A stretch of DNA of 64,000 bases from Burkholderiaceae bacterium 26 (GCA_000955795.1 JYOB01000020.1:54337-118336); one strand, 5' to 3'; positions 37,377-46,020 are shown, numbered from the stretch's first letter. Notes: generated by a model not told the origin, from the sequence alone. Numbers and translations: made by a program.

Positions 37377-38285
37377 ATGACGTTCATCCATCGTTGCGCC
37401 CTTGCCATTGCGCTGGCGCTGCCACTGCTGGCCCACGCGCAAATCGACACGCAGACGCTGCGCGCCGGCGCTTCGCGCGCGCCGGATCTGACTTTTCCCG
37501 ACAAGGTGAGCGAACTCGGCATGCTCACCACGCCGGCCATGGCGCTCTACAAACCCGCCGGTGATGGCCCCTTCCCTGCGCTCGTGCTGCAGCATCAGTG
37601 CAGCGGCCTGGGTCATGGCAAGCGGCAGAACCAGGCCATGCTCGAATGGGCCCGCCGCGCGGTAAGCCACGGCTATGTGGCATTGCTGATCGACAGCCTC
37701 GGCCCACGCGGGGTTGAGTCGGTGTGCATGGGCCCGCAAGGCGGCGTGACGCCCATGCGTGGCGTGCGAGATGCGCTGCAGGCAGCCGCGTATCTCCGCC
37801 AATTCGATTTCGTCGACAAGACCCGCATTGCCCACGCCGGCTATTCCTGGGGCGCGATGATGGGCCTCGGGCTGAGCAGCAAGCACTGGGCAGAAGCGCT
37901 GGGAGACGGCACGCGCTTCGCAGCCGCCGTCGCGTTCTACCCTGTGTGCTCCGGTCTCAAGCTGCGCAACGGCACTCCGCTCGACATCCTCAACCCCGAC
38001 ATCGACCGCCCCCTGCTCGTGCTGATGGGTGAAGCCGACACCGAAGGCCCCGCCGCAGAGTGCGTCTCCAGGTTGCAGGCCGCCAAGGATGCCGGTGCGC
38101 CCGTGCAGTGGTACGTCTATCCCGACACCACGCACTGCTGGGACTGCCAGCGCCTGAACAACTTCAGCAAGACCGACGTGCGTGGCCATCAGGTCGTCTA
38201 TCACTACAGCCCGCAAGCCACGGAAGACTCAGAACGCCGTATGTTCGAGTTTCTCGATCAAGCCCTGCAGATCAAGCGCCCATGA
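37377..38285 (+). CDS. Exported dienelactone hydrolase-family alpha/beta hydrolase
   Basis: A 302-residue hydrolase with a signal peptide (CALAIALALPLLAHAQ). The nucleophile elbow is AGYSWGAM (GxSxG type), the acid is in LMGEADTEG and the His in PDTTHCWDC. The family cleaves esters or lactones; true dienelactone hydrolase uses Cys, so Ser here suggests an esterase. It begins 24 bp after the diguanylate cyclase and may be co-transcribed. Two Cys residues near the C-terminus (CWDC) may form a disulfide in the periplasm. Confidence 0.82.
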   Translation: MTFIHRCALAIALALPLLAHAQIDTQTLRAGASRAPDLTFPDKVSELGMLTTPAMALYKPAGDGPFPALVLQHQCSGLGHGKRQNQAMLEWARRAVSHGYVALLIDSLGPRGVESVCMGPQGGVTPMRGVRDALQAAAYLRQFDFVDKTRIAHAGYSWGAMMGLGLSSKHWAEALGDGTRFAAAVAFYPVCSGLKLRNGTPLDILNPDIDRPLLVLMGEADTEGPAAECVSRLQAAKDAGAPVQWYVYPDTTHCWDCQRLNNFSKTDVRGHQVVYHYSPQATEDSERRMFEFLDQALQIKRP

Positions 38286-38597
38286 GCATTTGGTTCGCCC
38301 GTCTTTGCTGTCTTCTTTATTTCTTCTGTATATAAAAATAGTAGTAGTAGATAACGGTGGATGGTTTCTGTGGATAGCTGCAGAAAACGCTTTCGCATCA
38401 ACTGCTTGCGAAATGCACAACCCATCGGACAGCGTGTGCCGTGGCGTGGATGACTCGTGCAGAGTGCGCCCCACCCTCTTGGCAGACACCAAAGTTATTC
38501 CCGTGCTGTGGACAACCTGACCCCGGACAGCCAACACAGTTGTCCCTGAAGTTCTTCACGTGTTTATCCACAGCGGCAATCGCGCTCATGCACGGAG
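38286..38597. other. Gene-free gap with DnaA-box-like sites, TAG repeats and an AT-rich patch
   Basis: No gene is seen. From left to right: an AT-rich stretch (about 38312-38337), four consecutive TAG trinucleotides (about 38339-38350), TGTGGATAG (38369-38377, one mismatch to a DnaA box), TGTGGACAA (38507-38515, one mismatch) and a perfect DnaA box TTATCCACA (38564-38572). The order box, trinucleotides, AT-rich resembles DnaA-trio unwinding modules of origins, with the GAT-type repeats on the expected strand. No replication genes are adjacent, so an origin is unproven. Confidence 0.4.
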
Positions 38598-39515
38598 TTA
38601 CTTTGCCGGCCCCCGCCCCACCCGAGCCGGAAAAGACTCCACGAGCCAGTCAATGAACACTCTGAGGCGGTGCGTGACGTGGCGCGTCTGCGGATAGACA
38701 ACATGGAAGGGGTAAGGCGCGGGCCGCCACGGCTTCAGGATTTCCACCAGAGCACCGTCGTTGATCGCCGCTTCGGCCGCATAACCAAAGGTCTGCACGA
38801 TGCCCAGGCCCGCAAGGCAGGCGGCCAGATGCGCATTGCTCTCGTTCACGCCGATGCGATGCTCGACTTTGATCTCAGTCTTTTCGCCGTCGCGCTCGAA
38901 GCGGAATGGAACCGCCCGCCCCGACTGGCTGAACACGTAGCTCACCAGCCGGTGGCCATTCTTGAGTTCATCGGGATAAGCCGGCGTGCCGTATTGCTTG
39001 AGGTATCCCGGGGTGGCGCACGTGACCAGCGGCGCGTTGCCCAGATGGCGTGCGACCAGGGACGAGTTGTCCAGCGGGCCACCACGAATGACGCAGTCGA
39101 CGTTGTCCGCAATTAGATCCACCGAGCGGTCTGACACGCCCAGGTCGATCCTGATCTCTGGATAGCGCGCCGCGAATTCCGGCAGCAGGGGAATGAGTAC
39201 ATCGCGCGCTGTCGAGCCGCCGACATCGATGCGCAAGGACCCGCGCGGCCGCCCGCTTGCGAGGCTGAACGAGGCATCGATGTCTTCCAGATCGCGCAGG
39301 ATGCGCGTGCTCTTGGCGTAGTAATCCTGCCCTTCCGGCGTCACCGTCACGCGCCGTGTCGTTCGCTGCAGCAGGCGCACACCAAGGTGCGCCTCCAGTT
39401 CCTGCACCTGCTTGCTGACGGTGGCAATGGGCATGTCGAGCGAATCGGCCGCCCGCGTAAAGCTGCCAGCCTCCACCACGCGGGCAAAGGAACGCATTGC
39501 CATTAGTTGATCCAT
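38598..39515 (-). CDS. LysR-family transcriptional regulator
   Basis: A 305-residue LTTR. The N-terminal winged helix is MRSFARVVEAGSFTRAADSLDMPIATVSKQVQELEAHLGVRLLQRTTR. The effector domain starts near residue 90 (GSLRIDVGG) with the typical DCVIRGGPLDNSSLVAR segment of the CrgA/AaeR-like group. ATG 39515 is the canonical start; the frame to 39560 enters the operator. It is divergent from an SDR gene whose expression it likely controls, through the palindrome at 39552-39569. Confidence 0.92.
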   Translation of the reverse strand: MDQLMAMRSFARVVEAGSFTRAADSLDMPIATVSKQVQELEAHLGVRLLQRTTRRVTVTPEGQDYYAKSTRILRDLEDIDASFSLASGRPRGSLRIDVGGSTARDVLIPLLPEFAARYPEIRIDLGVSDRSVDLIADNVDCVIRGGPLDNSSLVARHLGNAPLVTCATPGYLKQYGTPAYPDELKNGHRLVSYVFSQSGRAVPFRFERDGEKTEIKVEHRIGVNESNAHLAACLAGLGIVQTFGYAAEAAINDGALVEILKPWRPAPYPFHVVYPQTRHVTHRLRVFIDWLVESFPARVGRGPAK

Positions 39516-39551
39516 TCGAGTGCCCTCTGTGCTGCGCGTGCATCCGCCAAT

Positions 39552-39569
39552 TATCCACAATTGTGGATA
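39552..39569. promoter_or_regulatory. Perfect 18-bp palindrome between LysR and SDR genes
   Basis: TATCCACAATTGTGGATA is fully self-complementary. It also reads as two head-to-head DnaA-box-like sites (TTATCCACA 39551-39559 perfect, TGTGGATAG 39562-39570). Its position 37 bp upstream of the LysR start favours an operator; overlap with the DnaA consensus is notable given the nearby boxes at 38.3-38.6 kb. Confidence 0.55.
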
Positions 39570-39713
39570 GTAATTCTGTTTGCAGCGCTTTTTCGAAAAG
39601 TTTCTGGGCCCTACAGTGCCTCCATGCCCAACGCGACGGGGCGAACGCAGAACAAGGCAGCACCCGGCGCGAGGTCATTCATCCAAACCTGAAATCACGA
39701 CATGGAGCACATC

Positions 39714-40463
39714 ATGAGCAAGCAACTGGAAGGCAAGATCGCCCTCGTCACGGGTGGCAGCAGCGGCATCGGCCTTGGCGCCGCCAAGGAACTCGCGGCC
39801 CAAGGCGCGCGCGTGTTTATCACCGGCCGCCGTCAGGCTGAACTTGATGCCGCCGTCGCAGAGATCGGCGCTGGGGCCACCGCACTGCGGGCCGATGCGT
39901 CGGTGCTGTCGGACCTCGACGCCGTCTATGCCCAGATCGCCAAGATGGCCGGCAAGCTCGACATCCTGTTCGCCAATGCTGGCGGCGGCGACATGATGCC
40001 GCTGGGCGCCATCACCGAAGAGCATTTCGACCGGATTTTCGGCACCAACGTGCGCGGCGTGCTGTTCACGGTGCAGAAGGCACTGCCGCTGCTGACCGAC
40101 GGCGCATCGATCATCCTCACGTCGTCGACGGTTTCCGTTCAAGGCACGGCCAACTTCAGCGTCTACAGCGCCAGCAAGGCGGCGGTGCGCAACTTCGCCC
40201 GCTCGTGGGTGATGGATCTGAAGGATCGGGGTATCCGCGTGAATGTGGTGAGCCCCGGCCCGATTCGTACGCCGGGCCTTGGCGGCCTCGCATCGGATGA
40301 AACGCGTCAGGGGCTGTTCGACTTCCTTGCCGCTCAGGTGCCGCTGGGCCGCCTGGGGGAGCCGGCCGAAGTGGGCAAGGCCGTCGCGTTTCTTGCCTCG
40401 GATTCGGCAAGCTTTATCAATGGCATCGAGTTGTTTGTTGACGGCGGGATGGCTCAGGTTTGA
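39714..40463 (+). CDS. SDR-family oxidoreductase
   Basis: A 249-residue classical short-chain dehydrogenase. The motifs are [15 protein letters not shown] (cofactor), FANAGGG (NAG), TSSTVS (catalytic Ser) and [14 protein letters not shown] (Tyr/Lys). C-terminal [10 protein letters not shown] and [13 protein letters not shown] are typical. A GGAG sits 6 bases before ATG 39714; ATG 39702 is an alternative. It pairs with the divergent LysR gene. Substrate unknown. Confidence 0.9.
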   Translation: MSKQLEGKIALVTGGSSGIGLGAAKELAAQGARVFITGRRQAELDAAVAEIGAGATALRADASVLSDLDAVYAQIAKMAGKLDILFANAGGGDMMPLGAITEEHFDRIFGTNVRGVLFTVQKALPLLTDGASIILTSSTVSVQGTANFSVYSASKAAVRNFARSWVMDLKDRGIRVNVVSPGPIRTPGLGGLASDETRQGLFDFLAAQVPLGRLGEPAEVGKAVAFLASDSASFINGIELFVDGGMAQV

Positions 40464-40468
40464 GCGTC

Positions 40469-40488
40469 GGTAGCCGGAAGCGGCTACC
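40469..40488 (+). terminator. Hairpin after SDR gene, possible terminator
   Basis: Perfect 8-bp stem GGTAGCCG / CGGCTACC with a GAAG tetraloop, starting 6 bases after the stop codon. There is no T run, so termination would be weak or rho-assisted. The remaining 220 bp before the kinase gene hold nothing else I can support. Confidence 0.4.
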
Positions 40489-40711
40489 AACCTCCAGGCC
40501 GCCTGCGTACAAATTGCAAAGCGAATGCTGAACAGCATGCAATGCGTGCGGGCAGCCAATCCTTGGCCAGGCATTTTCTGGCGCCTCATCGCAATGGCCG
40601 TGCCTGCTTTGATTGCTGTCGCCGGGCAGCATATTCTTATGCAGATGCACGGGAAGCGACTTCCAACAGGTTTGCCTTGGGCGCTCGAACCCGTTGCGAT
40701 GAGGGCTTGGT

Positions 40712-41833
40712 ATGGATACCAACGCAGGCAGATTGCGAAGACTGGGAAGCGATGCAGCAATCGCTCACGTGCCCGTGGAGGAGCGTTATCGCACCTTGGT
40801 GGACGCGATACAGGACTATGCAATCTTCCTGCTGGATCCGACAGGTCACATTGCCAGTTGGAATGCCGGTGCCGAACGCATCAAGGGCTATCGCGCCGAT
40901 GAAGTCATCGGCCAGCACTTCTCGGTCTTCTATCCTGCCGAGGCAATTGCGCAGAACTATCCAAGCGAAGAGCTCAAGCGTGCCGTCGCCCTTGGCCGCT
41001 GGGAAGACGAGGGGTGGCGCATACGCAAAGACGGCTCGCGTTTCTGGGCCAACGTGGTGATCACTGCTCTGCGAGATGACGACGGCGACCTGATCGGCTT
41101 TGCCAAAGTCACCCGAGACCTGACCGAGCGTGAGCGGCTCAAGCAACTTGAATACGCGAGCGAGCTGGCAGCACGCGTCGAGGCCACTCGCGAAGAAGAA
41201 AAGAAGCGTATTGCACGCGAGCTTCATGATGACCTCGGCCAGCAACTGACGGCGCTGAAGATGATCATCACCGGCCTGCTTGCCGATGAAGGCACCACGC
41301 CAGAAGGCCAGGCGTATGCGCGCGAAAGAACACAGACTATGAGCCATGCCATCGACCACGCGCTGGCGTCGGTCCGCCGTCTTGCCGCCGGCCTGCGGCC
41401 GACCATGCTCGACGACCTGGGGCTGCTCCCCGCGCTCGACTGGCTTGTCACCGATTTCGGACGACATACCGGATTGCGGGTCGCGCTGAATTGCAACACG
41501 CATATGGTGGCGTTCAACGACACCGCCTCCACCGCGCTGTTCAGGATCGTGCAAGAAGGTCTGACCAATGTTGCCCGACATGCGACGTCGGCAACGGAAG
41601 TGGTGATCGATCTCCGATGCGACCGGTCGAGTTGCGAGCTCACGATTCGCAACGATGGAGCTGTTGTCACGCGCTCAGCCGAATCGGTCGCCGGGCGGCC
41701 GCCGTCATCAGGTATCGCGGGCATTCGTGACCGCGTGCGCCGCCTGGGCGGGACTTTCGCAGCGGGACCGCTTTCACAAGGCGGGTACCGCATCCAACTT
41801 TCGATTCCGCGAAAAGCGGTTGAACTCGAATAG
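40712..41833 (+). CDS. PAS-domain sensor histidine kinase (HisKA_3 type)
   Basis: A 373-residue cytoplasmic kinase without membrane segments. A PAS domain (about residues 25-140: YRTLVDAIQDYAIFLLD, IASWNAGAERIKGY, then a PAC segment GFAKVTRDLTER) is followed by a dimerisation helix with the phospho-His motif ARELHDDLGQQLTALK and an HATPase domain with FRIVQEGLTNVARHA (N box) and GIAGIRDRVRRLGG (G box). Such kinases pair with NarL/LuxR-type regulators. No regulator is adjacent. GAGGG lies 6 bases before the ATG. The PAS type suggests redox or ligand sensing. Confidence 0.9.
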   Translation: MDTNAGRLRRLGSDAAIAHVPVEERYRTLVDAIQDYAIFLLDPTGHIASWNAGAERIKGYRADEVIGQHFSVFYPAEAIAQNYPSEELKRAVALGRWEDEGWRIRKDGSRFWANVVITALRDDDGDLIGFAKVTRDLTERERLKQLEYASELAARVEATREEEKKRIARELHDDLGQQLTALKMIITGLLADEGTTPEGQAYARERTQTMSHAIDHALASVRRLAAGLRPTMLDDLGLLPALDWLVTDFGRHTGLRVALNCNTHMVAFNDTASTALFRIVQEGLTNVARHATSATEVVIDLRCDRSSCELTIRNDGAVVTRSAESVAGRPPSSGIAGIRDRVRRLGGTFAAGPLSQGGYRIQLSIPRKAVELE

Positions 41834-42003
41834 AAAGCCCCGGTTACGAGCGAGGCTTCGTCGCAATGATATTGCGCGCTGAACAGGTTCGCTTTGTCGA
41901 CGGAGTTGCCCGCTCGGCGGTCTGCAATGTAATGGACTCACCGCCCGCTTCGTCACGCTGCAGCAACACGCTGCCTCCAGGCAGCTTCTTGGCCACGGCA
42001 GTG

Positions 42004-42543
42004 TTACTCGGGCTTTTCCGCGCTGATCGCGTGGTGATGCATTGAGCCGGAGTCGTGCCCCGCCATGGCGTCATGACCGTGATCGGTCAATTGGGCGTCA
42101 AACCATTGGTGCAGCGCGGTAACGAGGGGGCGCTGATCGCTCTGATAGATGATCTCGGCGCCGTTGGACAGCTCGCGATAGCTTATTTTGAGCTCACCAG
42201 GCTTCGCGGCGCGCAGTGCCGCCAACCCGGGCATGGCATTGCCATGGATATGCTCCGGCCCTTCGAAGTCGCCGGCGGAGAATTGCCGGGCGATCATTGC
42301 CAAGTGCTGGCGGATCAGCGCGGCCTGGCTGGGATCGTCCCGCTTGGTCACGACCTGCTGGACACCGCCGTTGGCCGTCTTGGTAAAAATGTGGGTGGTT
42401 GCCGAGAGGGAGAATGGCATGACGTCCGCCCCCCGCTGAGCGACGTCCTGCTGACGCGCGGACGTGTCGGCAATCGCGGGGGAAGACAGTATTCCTGCGG
42501 TCAGCAATGCGGCGAGTAGATAAGCCACTGATGTGCGCGGCAT
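42004..42543 (-). CDS. Exported protein with His-rich tail (family often mislabelled aspartate carbamoyltransferase)
   Basis: A 179-residue periplasmic protein: signal peptide ending PAIADTS, then ATTHIFTKTANGGVQQVVTK, RQHLAMIARQFSAGDFEGPEHIHGNAMPGLAAL and a tail rich in His, Asp and Met (DHGHDAMAGHDSGSMHHH) that could bind metal. From memory, databases label related proteins aspartate carbamoyltransferase, but no such fold, length or catalytic motif is present. GGAG precedes ATG 42543. Function unknown; a metal-related envelope role is inference. Confidence 0.65.
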   Translation of the reverse strand: MPRTSVAYLLAALLTAGILSSPAIADTSARQQDVAQRGADVMPFSLSATTHIFTKTANGGVQQVVTKRDDPSQAALIRQHLAMIARQFSAGDFEGPEHIHGNAMPGLAALRAAKPGELKISYRELSNGAEIIYQSDQRPLVTALHQWFDAQLTDHGHDAMAGHDSGSMHHHAISAEKPE

Positions 42544-42780
42544 GAATGTCTCCCGTGTCGGATACAGCGCAGTCTAGCGTTACCGTCTGCCGCGCACTAT
42601 GACTGGAATCATATCGTGCGGTTTGGCGCCGGCGGCGCGCATTCATGGCATTGCCGCGGCAGCCATCAGCGGCGACGCAATGTTCGGCACCGCTTCCCGA
42701 GACCGTGCGGTACCAAAGCCGGAAGGCATTCATCGATCGGCGCCACCAGGCATCGATGCGCGCAAGCAGGAGAGAACATC

Positions 42781-42996
42781 ATGGTGCGAACCGTCAGCGC
42801 TCGTCGTTCTGTGATCAAGGCCGCGACATACCGGATCGTGATCATGTGCCTGGACTTCGGCACCCTTTATCTGCTTACCGGCACGGTTCACCTGGCAGTC
42901 GGTTTCATGATCGCCAGCAATATCTACACGTCGATCGCCTACTTTGCCCACGAACGCATATGGGCTCGCGTCAAGTGGGGAGTCTTCGAAACGTAG
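42781..42996 (+). CDS. DUF2061-family small membrane protein
   Basis: A 71-residue protein with two hydrophobic segments: about residues 15-34 (TYRIVIMCLDFGTLYLLTG) and 36-52 (VHLAVGFMIASNIYTSIAYF). It ends AHERIWARVKWG, a hallmark of DUF2061. The first residues are basic. GGAGAG precedes ATG 42781, so the longer in-frame ORF is rejected. The family has no known function; members often sit near sulfate or cysteine genes, but none is here. Confidence 0.8.
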   Translation: MVRTVSARRSVIKAATYRIVIMCLDFGTLYLLTGTVHLAVGFMIASNIYTSIAYFAHERIWARVKWGVFET

Positions 42997-43114
42997 ATGA
43001 GCGGCCGTCCCTCGACAGAAACAGAGAACAGCGACGGATTCGCATATACGAACCCCATGGGCAGTGCGACGCAGAATGCCCGCGCCGCCCGCACAGCGTG
43101 CAATAGTCGTCCAT
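42971..43114 (-). CDS. Possible zinc-knuckle microprotein (47 aa)
   Basis: Starting at ATG 43114, the peptide MDDYCTLCGRRGHSASHCPW carries an exact CX2CX4HX4C zinc knuckle, a pattern seen in small proteins from Burkholderiales phages and accessory regions. The C-terminal half is basic (RIRRCSLFLSRDGRSSTFRR). It overlaps the end of the DUF2061 gene on the other strand by 26 bp. No clear ribosome-binding site is visible. The knuckle makes chance unlikely, but expression is unproven. Confidence 0.4.
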   Translation of the reverse strand: MDDYCTLCGRRGHSASHCPWGSYMRIRRCSLFLSRDGRSSTFRRLPT

Positions 43115-43302
43115 GACAATGACCTTTATCGAGAGCCGGGTGCCACCAGGTTCAGTATCGGAGGGCCACCCGGCCGCCGCTATCAGAGGACGCCAATTGT
43201 CTTGTCCGGGCGTGCCCTTGTTTCTGTAGGTCAATCCCGCAGGCGCTGTCAGTGCAGGCTGACAGCATCCGGCGCCGCAGATTGTCGTGTGCGCAGTGCC
43301 GC

Positions 43303-44673
43303 TCAGGCTCTGGAAGCCACCCAGATCTTTTTACGGTTCAGCAGCAGCGGAATTACGCCGATGACGATGCCTCCCATCCCCACGACGTTGGTGACCCAGT
43401 CGAAGGTCGGGATGCTGTAGAGCGCAATGAAAAACAGGAAGAGCCCGCTCGCTACCGGCCAGATGACATGGGTGATGGCGACCCACGGGCCCTGCGTCAG
43501 CACCTTGCGGTAGTACCAGCCGCAGGCGAGCCCGGTAAGCCCAAGGTAGAAGCAAATCTGGAAGCCGATGGCGGTAATTGAATCCTGCAGGATGACGTTG
43601 ATCGTCGGCAGATAGGACGACACGAACAGCAGAACGAGCCCCGTGATCCAGATGAAGAAGATGGCGATGTGGGGCGTGCGCCAAACCGGATGCAGCCGCG
43701 CATAGCGTGCGTGAAGTGCGCCGTCGCGACTTTTGGCAAACAGCGTGCGCGTGAACTGCAGCATCTGGGTTTCGACCGTTCCTACCGTGCTCAGCAATAC
43801 CGCGACGATCGCGACGTAGCCCCAGGTCGGCCCAAACAACTTCTCCGCAATGGCGAAAATGATGTTCGTGTTGTAGTGCTGGATCTCGGCATCGGACAGG
43901 CCAAGCTGCGTAATGACGATGAAGATCAGGAAGAACGCCATCAAGAACACCATCGACCAGAACGCGGCCCGACCGGGGGTGTGGTTGGCGTCCCGCGTCT
44001 CTTCGCTGAGGTTCATCGTCACGTCCCAGCCGTAAAAGAAGAAGATCGCTACCAACGCGCCGTTGGCGAACATCTTGGGCGTGAACGCGAAAGGCCAGAA
44101 CCAGACCCACGAGAACGGATGCGCTGGCGTATGCGGGAACACGATGAAACTCGCGACGATGATCGCGAGCAGGATGATGCCCTCGACGATCGTCATCAGC
44201 ACCTGCACGTAACTGGTGAGCTTGATGCCCTTGACGACCACCGCGCTGACAATGGTGAGCCATGCTGCAGCGATCAACGTTACGTAGTGCACGTTGTTCA
44301 TCATGGGCCGATCAAAGATGAGCAGCGTGGCATTTGCCGCCGGAATCATGGCAGACACCATGAACACACAGCACAGCACCAGAAGCGCCCAGCCAGCAAG
44401 GAAGCCGAGCGCACGCCCGAATACCATGCTCACCCACGAATATGAGGTGCCGGCGCTCGCCAGGGCGCGATTCATATTGATGAACGCGTAGGCGATGCCA
44501 AACATGATCAACCCGCACACCAGAATGCTCGCCGGTGACTGCGTGCCAGCCGTCCCGATGATGGTGGAAGTCGTAATCTCGATGCTGTAGGCCGGTGCCG
44601 TGCCGGCAATGCCCATGATCACCGATTCGACGACGCCCAAGGAATCGGCATTGAGCTTGGCTGGTTGGTCCAT
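43303..44673 (-). CDS. APC-superfamily amino acid permease
   Basis: A 456-residue transporter with about 12 membrane segments. The N-terminal motif is NADSLGVVESVIMGIAGTAPAYSI, followed by a typical first-helix Gly-rich break; SEETRDANHTPGRAAFWSMVF is the conserved loop in helix 6-7. This matches bacterial APC permeases for amino acids or amines. The start is ATG 44673 (GGAG 11 bases upstream), not the longer frame to 44742. Base composition is less GC-rich than its neighbours. The substrate cannot be predicted, and no metabolic gene is adjacent. Confidence 0.85.
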   Translation of the reverse strand: MDQPAKLNADSLGVVESVIMGIAGTAPAYSIEITTSTIIGTAGTQSPASILVCGLIMFGIAYAFINMNRALASAGTSYSWVSMVFGRALGFLAGWALLVLCCVFMVSAMIPAANATLLIFDRPMMNNVHYVTLIAAAWLTIVSAVVVKGIKLTSYVQVLMTIVEGIILLAIIVASFIVFPHTPAHPFSWVWFWPFAFTPKMFANGALVAIFFFYGWDVTMNLSEETRDANHTPGRAAFWSMVFLMAFFLIFIVITQLGLSDAEIQHYNTNIIFAIAEKLFGPTWGYVAIVAVLLSTVGTVETQMLQFTRTLFAKSRDGALHARYARLHPVWRTPHIAIFFIWITGLVLLFVSSYLPTINVILQDSITAIGFQICFYLGLTGLACGWYYRKVLTQGPWVAITHVIWPVASGLFLFFIALYSIPTFDWVTNVVGMGGIVIGVIPLLLNRKKIWVASRA

Positions 44674-44881
44674 GGGGTAGGCGACTCCGGGTCGACATTG
44701 GGCAATAGACCGATTTTTACCCTGTGCCGCATGTGCCGGCAATAGGGGCCTCTCTGGACCGGTCTCTGTCTTTGGCGGGGGCTAGCCGCTCGGTGCTCCA
44801 AGCCCTCGACGCCGTCGATCGTCAGTAGCACGGCAGGTTCGCGGTCAGCAGAACAGCTGGCCCGCTGGGGGCCTGCATTCT

Positions 44882-45403
44882 TCAGGCCGTCGAGGCCCCT
44901 GGCAGAGTAGGCCCGCGCTTTACACCACGGAAGAGAATGAGCGCCACGCCGAGCATGATTCCAATGTCTGCGACGTTGAATACACCCGTTCGCAACTGCC
45001 CGATGCCTATGTTCAGAAAATCAAAAACCCGGCCATCGTAGACACAACGATCGAACAGGTTGCTGAGCCCTCCACCCAGAATGCAAGCTGCCGCAATGAC
45101 TTCGGTACGGCCCAGCCTGGGTGAACGCAGCAGCCACACCAACAGGCCGACCAGAATCGCTAGAACGCCGTAGATGAAAACGATATTGCGAGTGGCATCG
45201 GACATTCCCGCCCCGAGGCTTAGGAACGCGCCGTGGTTATAGGTGGGTAGAACGAGAAGGCTTCCTGAAAGCAATGACACGACTTCGCCGGGCGTCAGGA
45301 TTTGCTTGAATATGGCCTTCGTCGCCTGGTCGATGATGATCCAGGCGAGCGCGCCAAACAGCGCTGTGGCAACTCTTTGTTTCGTCGTCATTCGAGAGGT
45401 CAT
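44882..45403 (-). CDS. lspA: Signal peptidase II (lipoprotein signal peptidase), accessory copy
   Basis: About 173 residues with four membrane segments. The two catalytic Asp regions are visible: GGGLSNLFDRCVYDGRVFDFL and FNVADIGIMLG, together with the NHGAFLSLG motif (NxGAAF type in canonical LspA). It removes signal peptides from prolipoproteins in the inner membrane. There is no ileS or fkpB neighbour as at the usual lspA locus, so this is probably a second copy. Several ATGs compete (45421, 45403, 45391) without a clear ribosome-binding site. Confidence 0.85.
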   Translation of the reverse strand: MTSRMTTKQRVATALFGALAWIIIDQATKAIFKQILTPGEVVSLLSGSLLVLPTYNHGAFLSLGAGMSDATRNIVFIYGVLAILVGLLVWLLRSPRLGRTEVIAAACILGGGLSNLFDRCVYDGRVFDFLNIGIGQLRTGVFNVADIGIMLGVALILFRGVKRGPTLPGASTA

Positions 45404-45540
45404 CTGCAGGCGGGCCCCCATTCTAGTCAGAGTTGGGCGCCGCGAGCGGGTGCTCGGGGGTTGTCAACGACCGCAATGACGGTATCGACCCCGCCGCCTT
45501 TTGCCGCTAGCGGCCGCCATTTCCGAACGACTTAGATTGG

Positions 45541-45939
45541 CTACGCATATTTGTCGCCCACCGTACTGCGAATCGAATGGGTGTCGTAGACGATGATCAT
45601 TCGCTCGATGAGCCCGTTGTCGTCAAATTCAAAAACATCGACGCACTCAAAGCGCACCGCCGTCCCATCTTTGAGCCCCCAGTCATAGATGAAGTAACCG
45701 GTCGCACGTCGGGCGCCCATCGTGCTGACGCAGATGTCGATTGGCGTGATTTTGCTTTCACCAGATGCCGCTTCGACCTTCGCAAAGAATGGCGCGGGAT
45801 GCATCCACCCGAGAAACGGCGAGAAGATCTGGGCATCCGGCGTGAACAACGCACAGATCGCCGCAACATCGCCGCGCTCCAATTCCTTGAGATAGTTGCG
45901 AACCTGCCGCGTGTATAGTGCTTCGGGCGATGTGGCCAT
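45541..45939 (-). CDS. SnoaL-like/NTF2-fold protein
   Basis: A 132-residue cone-shaped NTF2-fold protein: ALYTRQVRNYLKELERGDVAAICALFTPDAQIFSPFLG and VDVFEFDDNGLIERMIIVYD are typical of SnoaL-like polyketide-cyclase or isomerase relatives. The start is ATG 45939, with GGAG spaced 7 bases; ATG 45945 is too close to it. It is divergent from a LysR gene across a perfect inverted repeat. The enzymatic role cannot be assigned. Confidence 0.82.
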   Translation of the reverse strand: MATSPEALYTRQVRNYLKELERGDVAAICALFTPDAQIFSPFLGWMHPAPFFAKVEAASGESKITPIDICVSTMGARRATGYFIYDWGLKDGTAVRFECVDVFEFDDNGLIERMIIVYDTHSIRSTVGDKYA

Positions 45940-45967
45940 GTTCATTCTCCGGTCATTCGTTGACAAC

Positions 45968-45985
45968 TCCGCACGCTCGTGCGGA
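45968..45985. promoter_or_regulatory. Inverted repeat between SnoaL and LysR genes
   Basis: TCCGCACG-CT-CGTGCGGA, perfect 8-bp half-sites in the 81-bp divergent region, just after TTGACA at 45959. A likely LysR-type or autoregulatory operator. Confidence 0.45.
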
Positions 45986-46020
45986 CGCGCGCCAGATGCA
46001 CGCACGATATCGATGCACCG

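Noticed and set aside
40464..40711. A gene between the SDR and the kinase (frame from 40525)
   Set aside because: The frame lacks a ribosome-binding site, runs into the kinase gene in another frame and shows no recognisable domain.
42004..42543. Aspartate carbamoyltransferase
   Set aside because: Too short, exported, and without carbamoyl-phosphate or aspartate-binding motifs.
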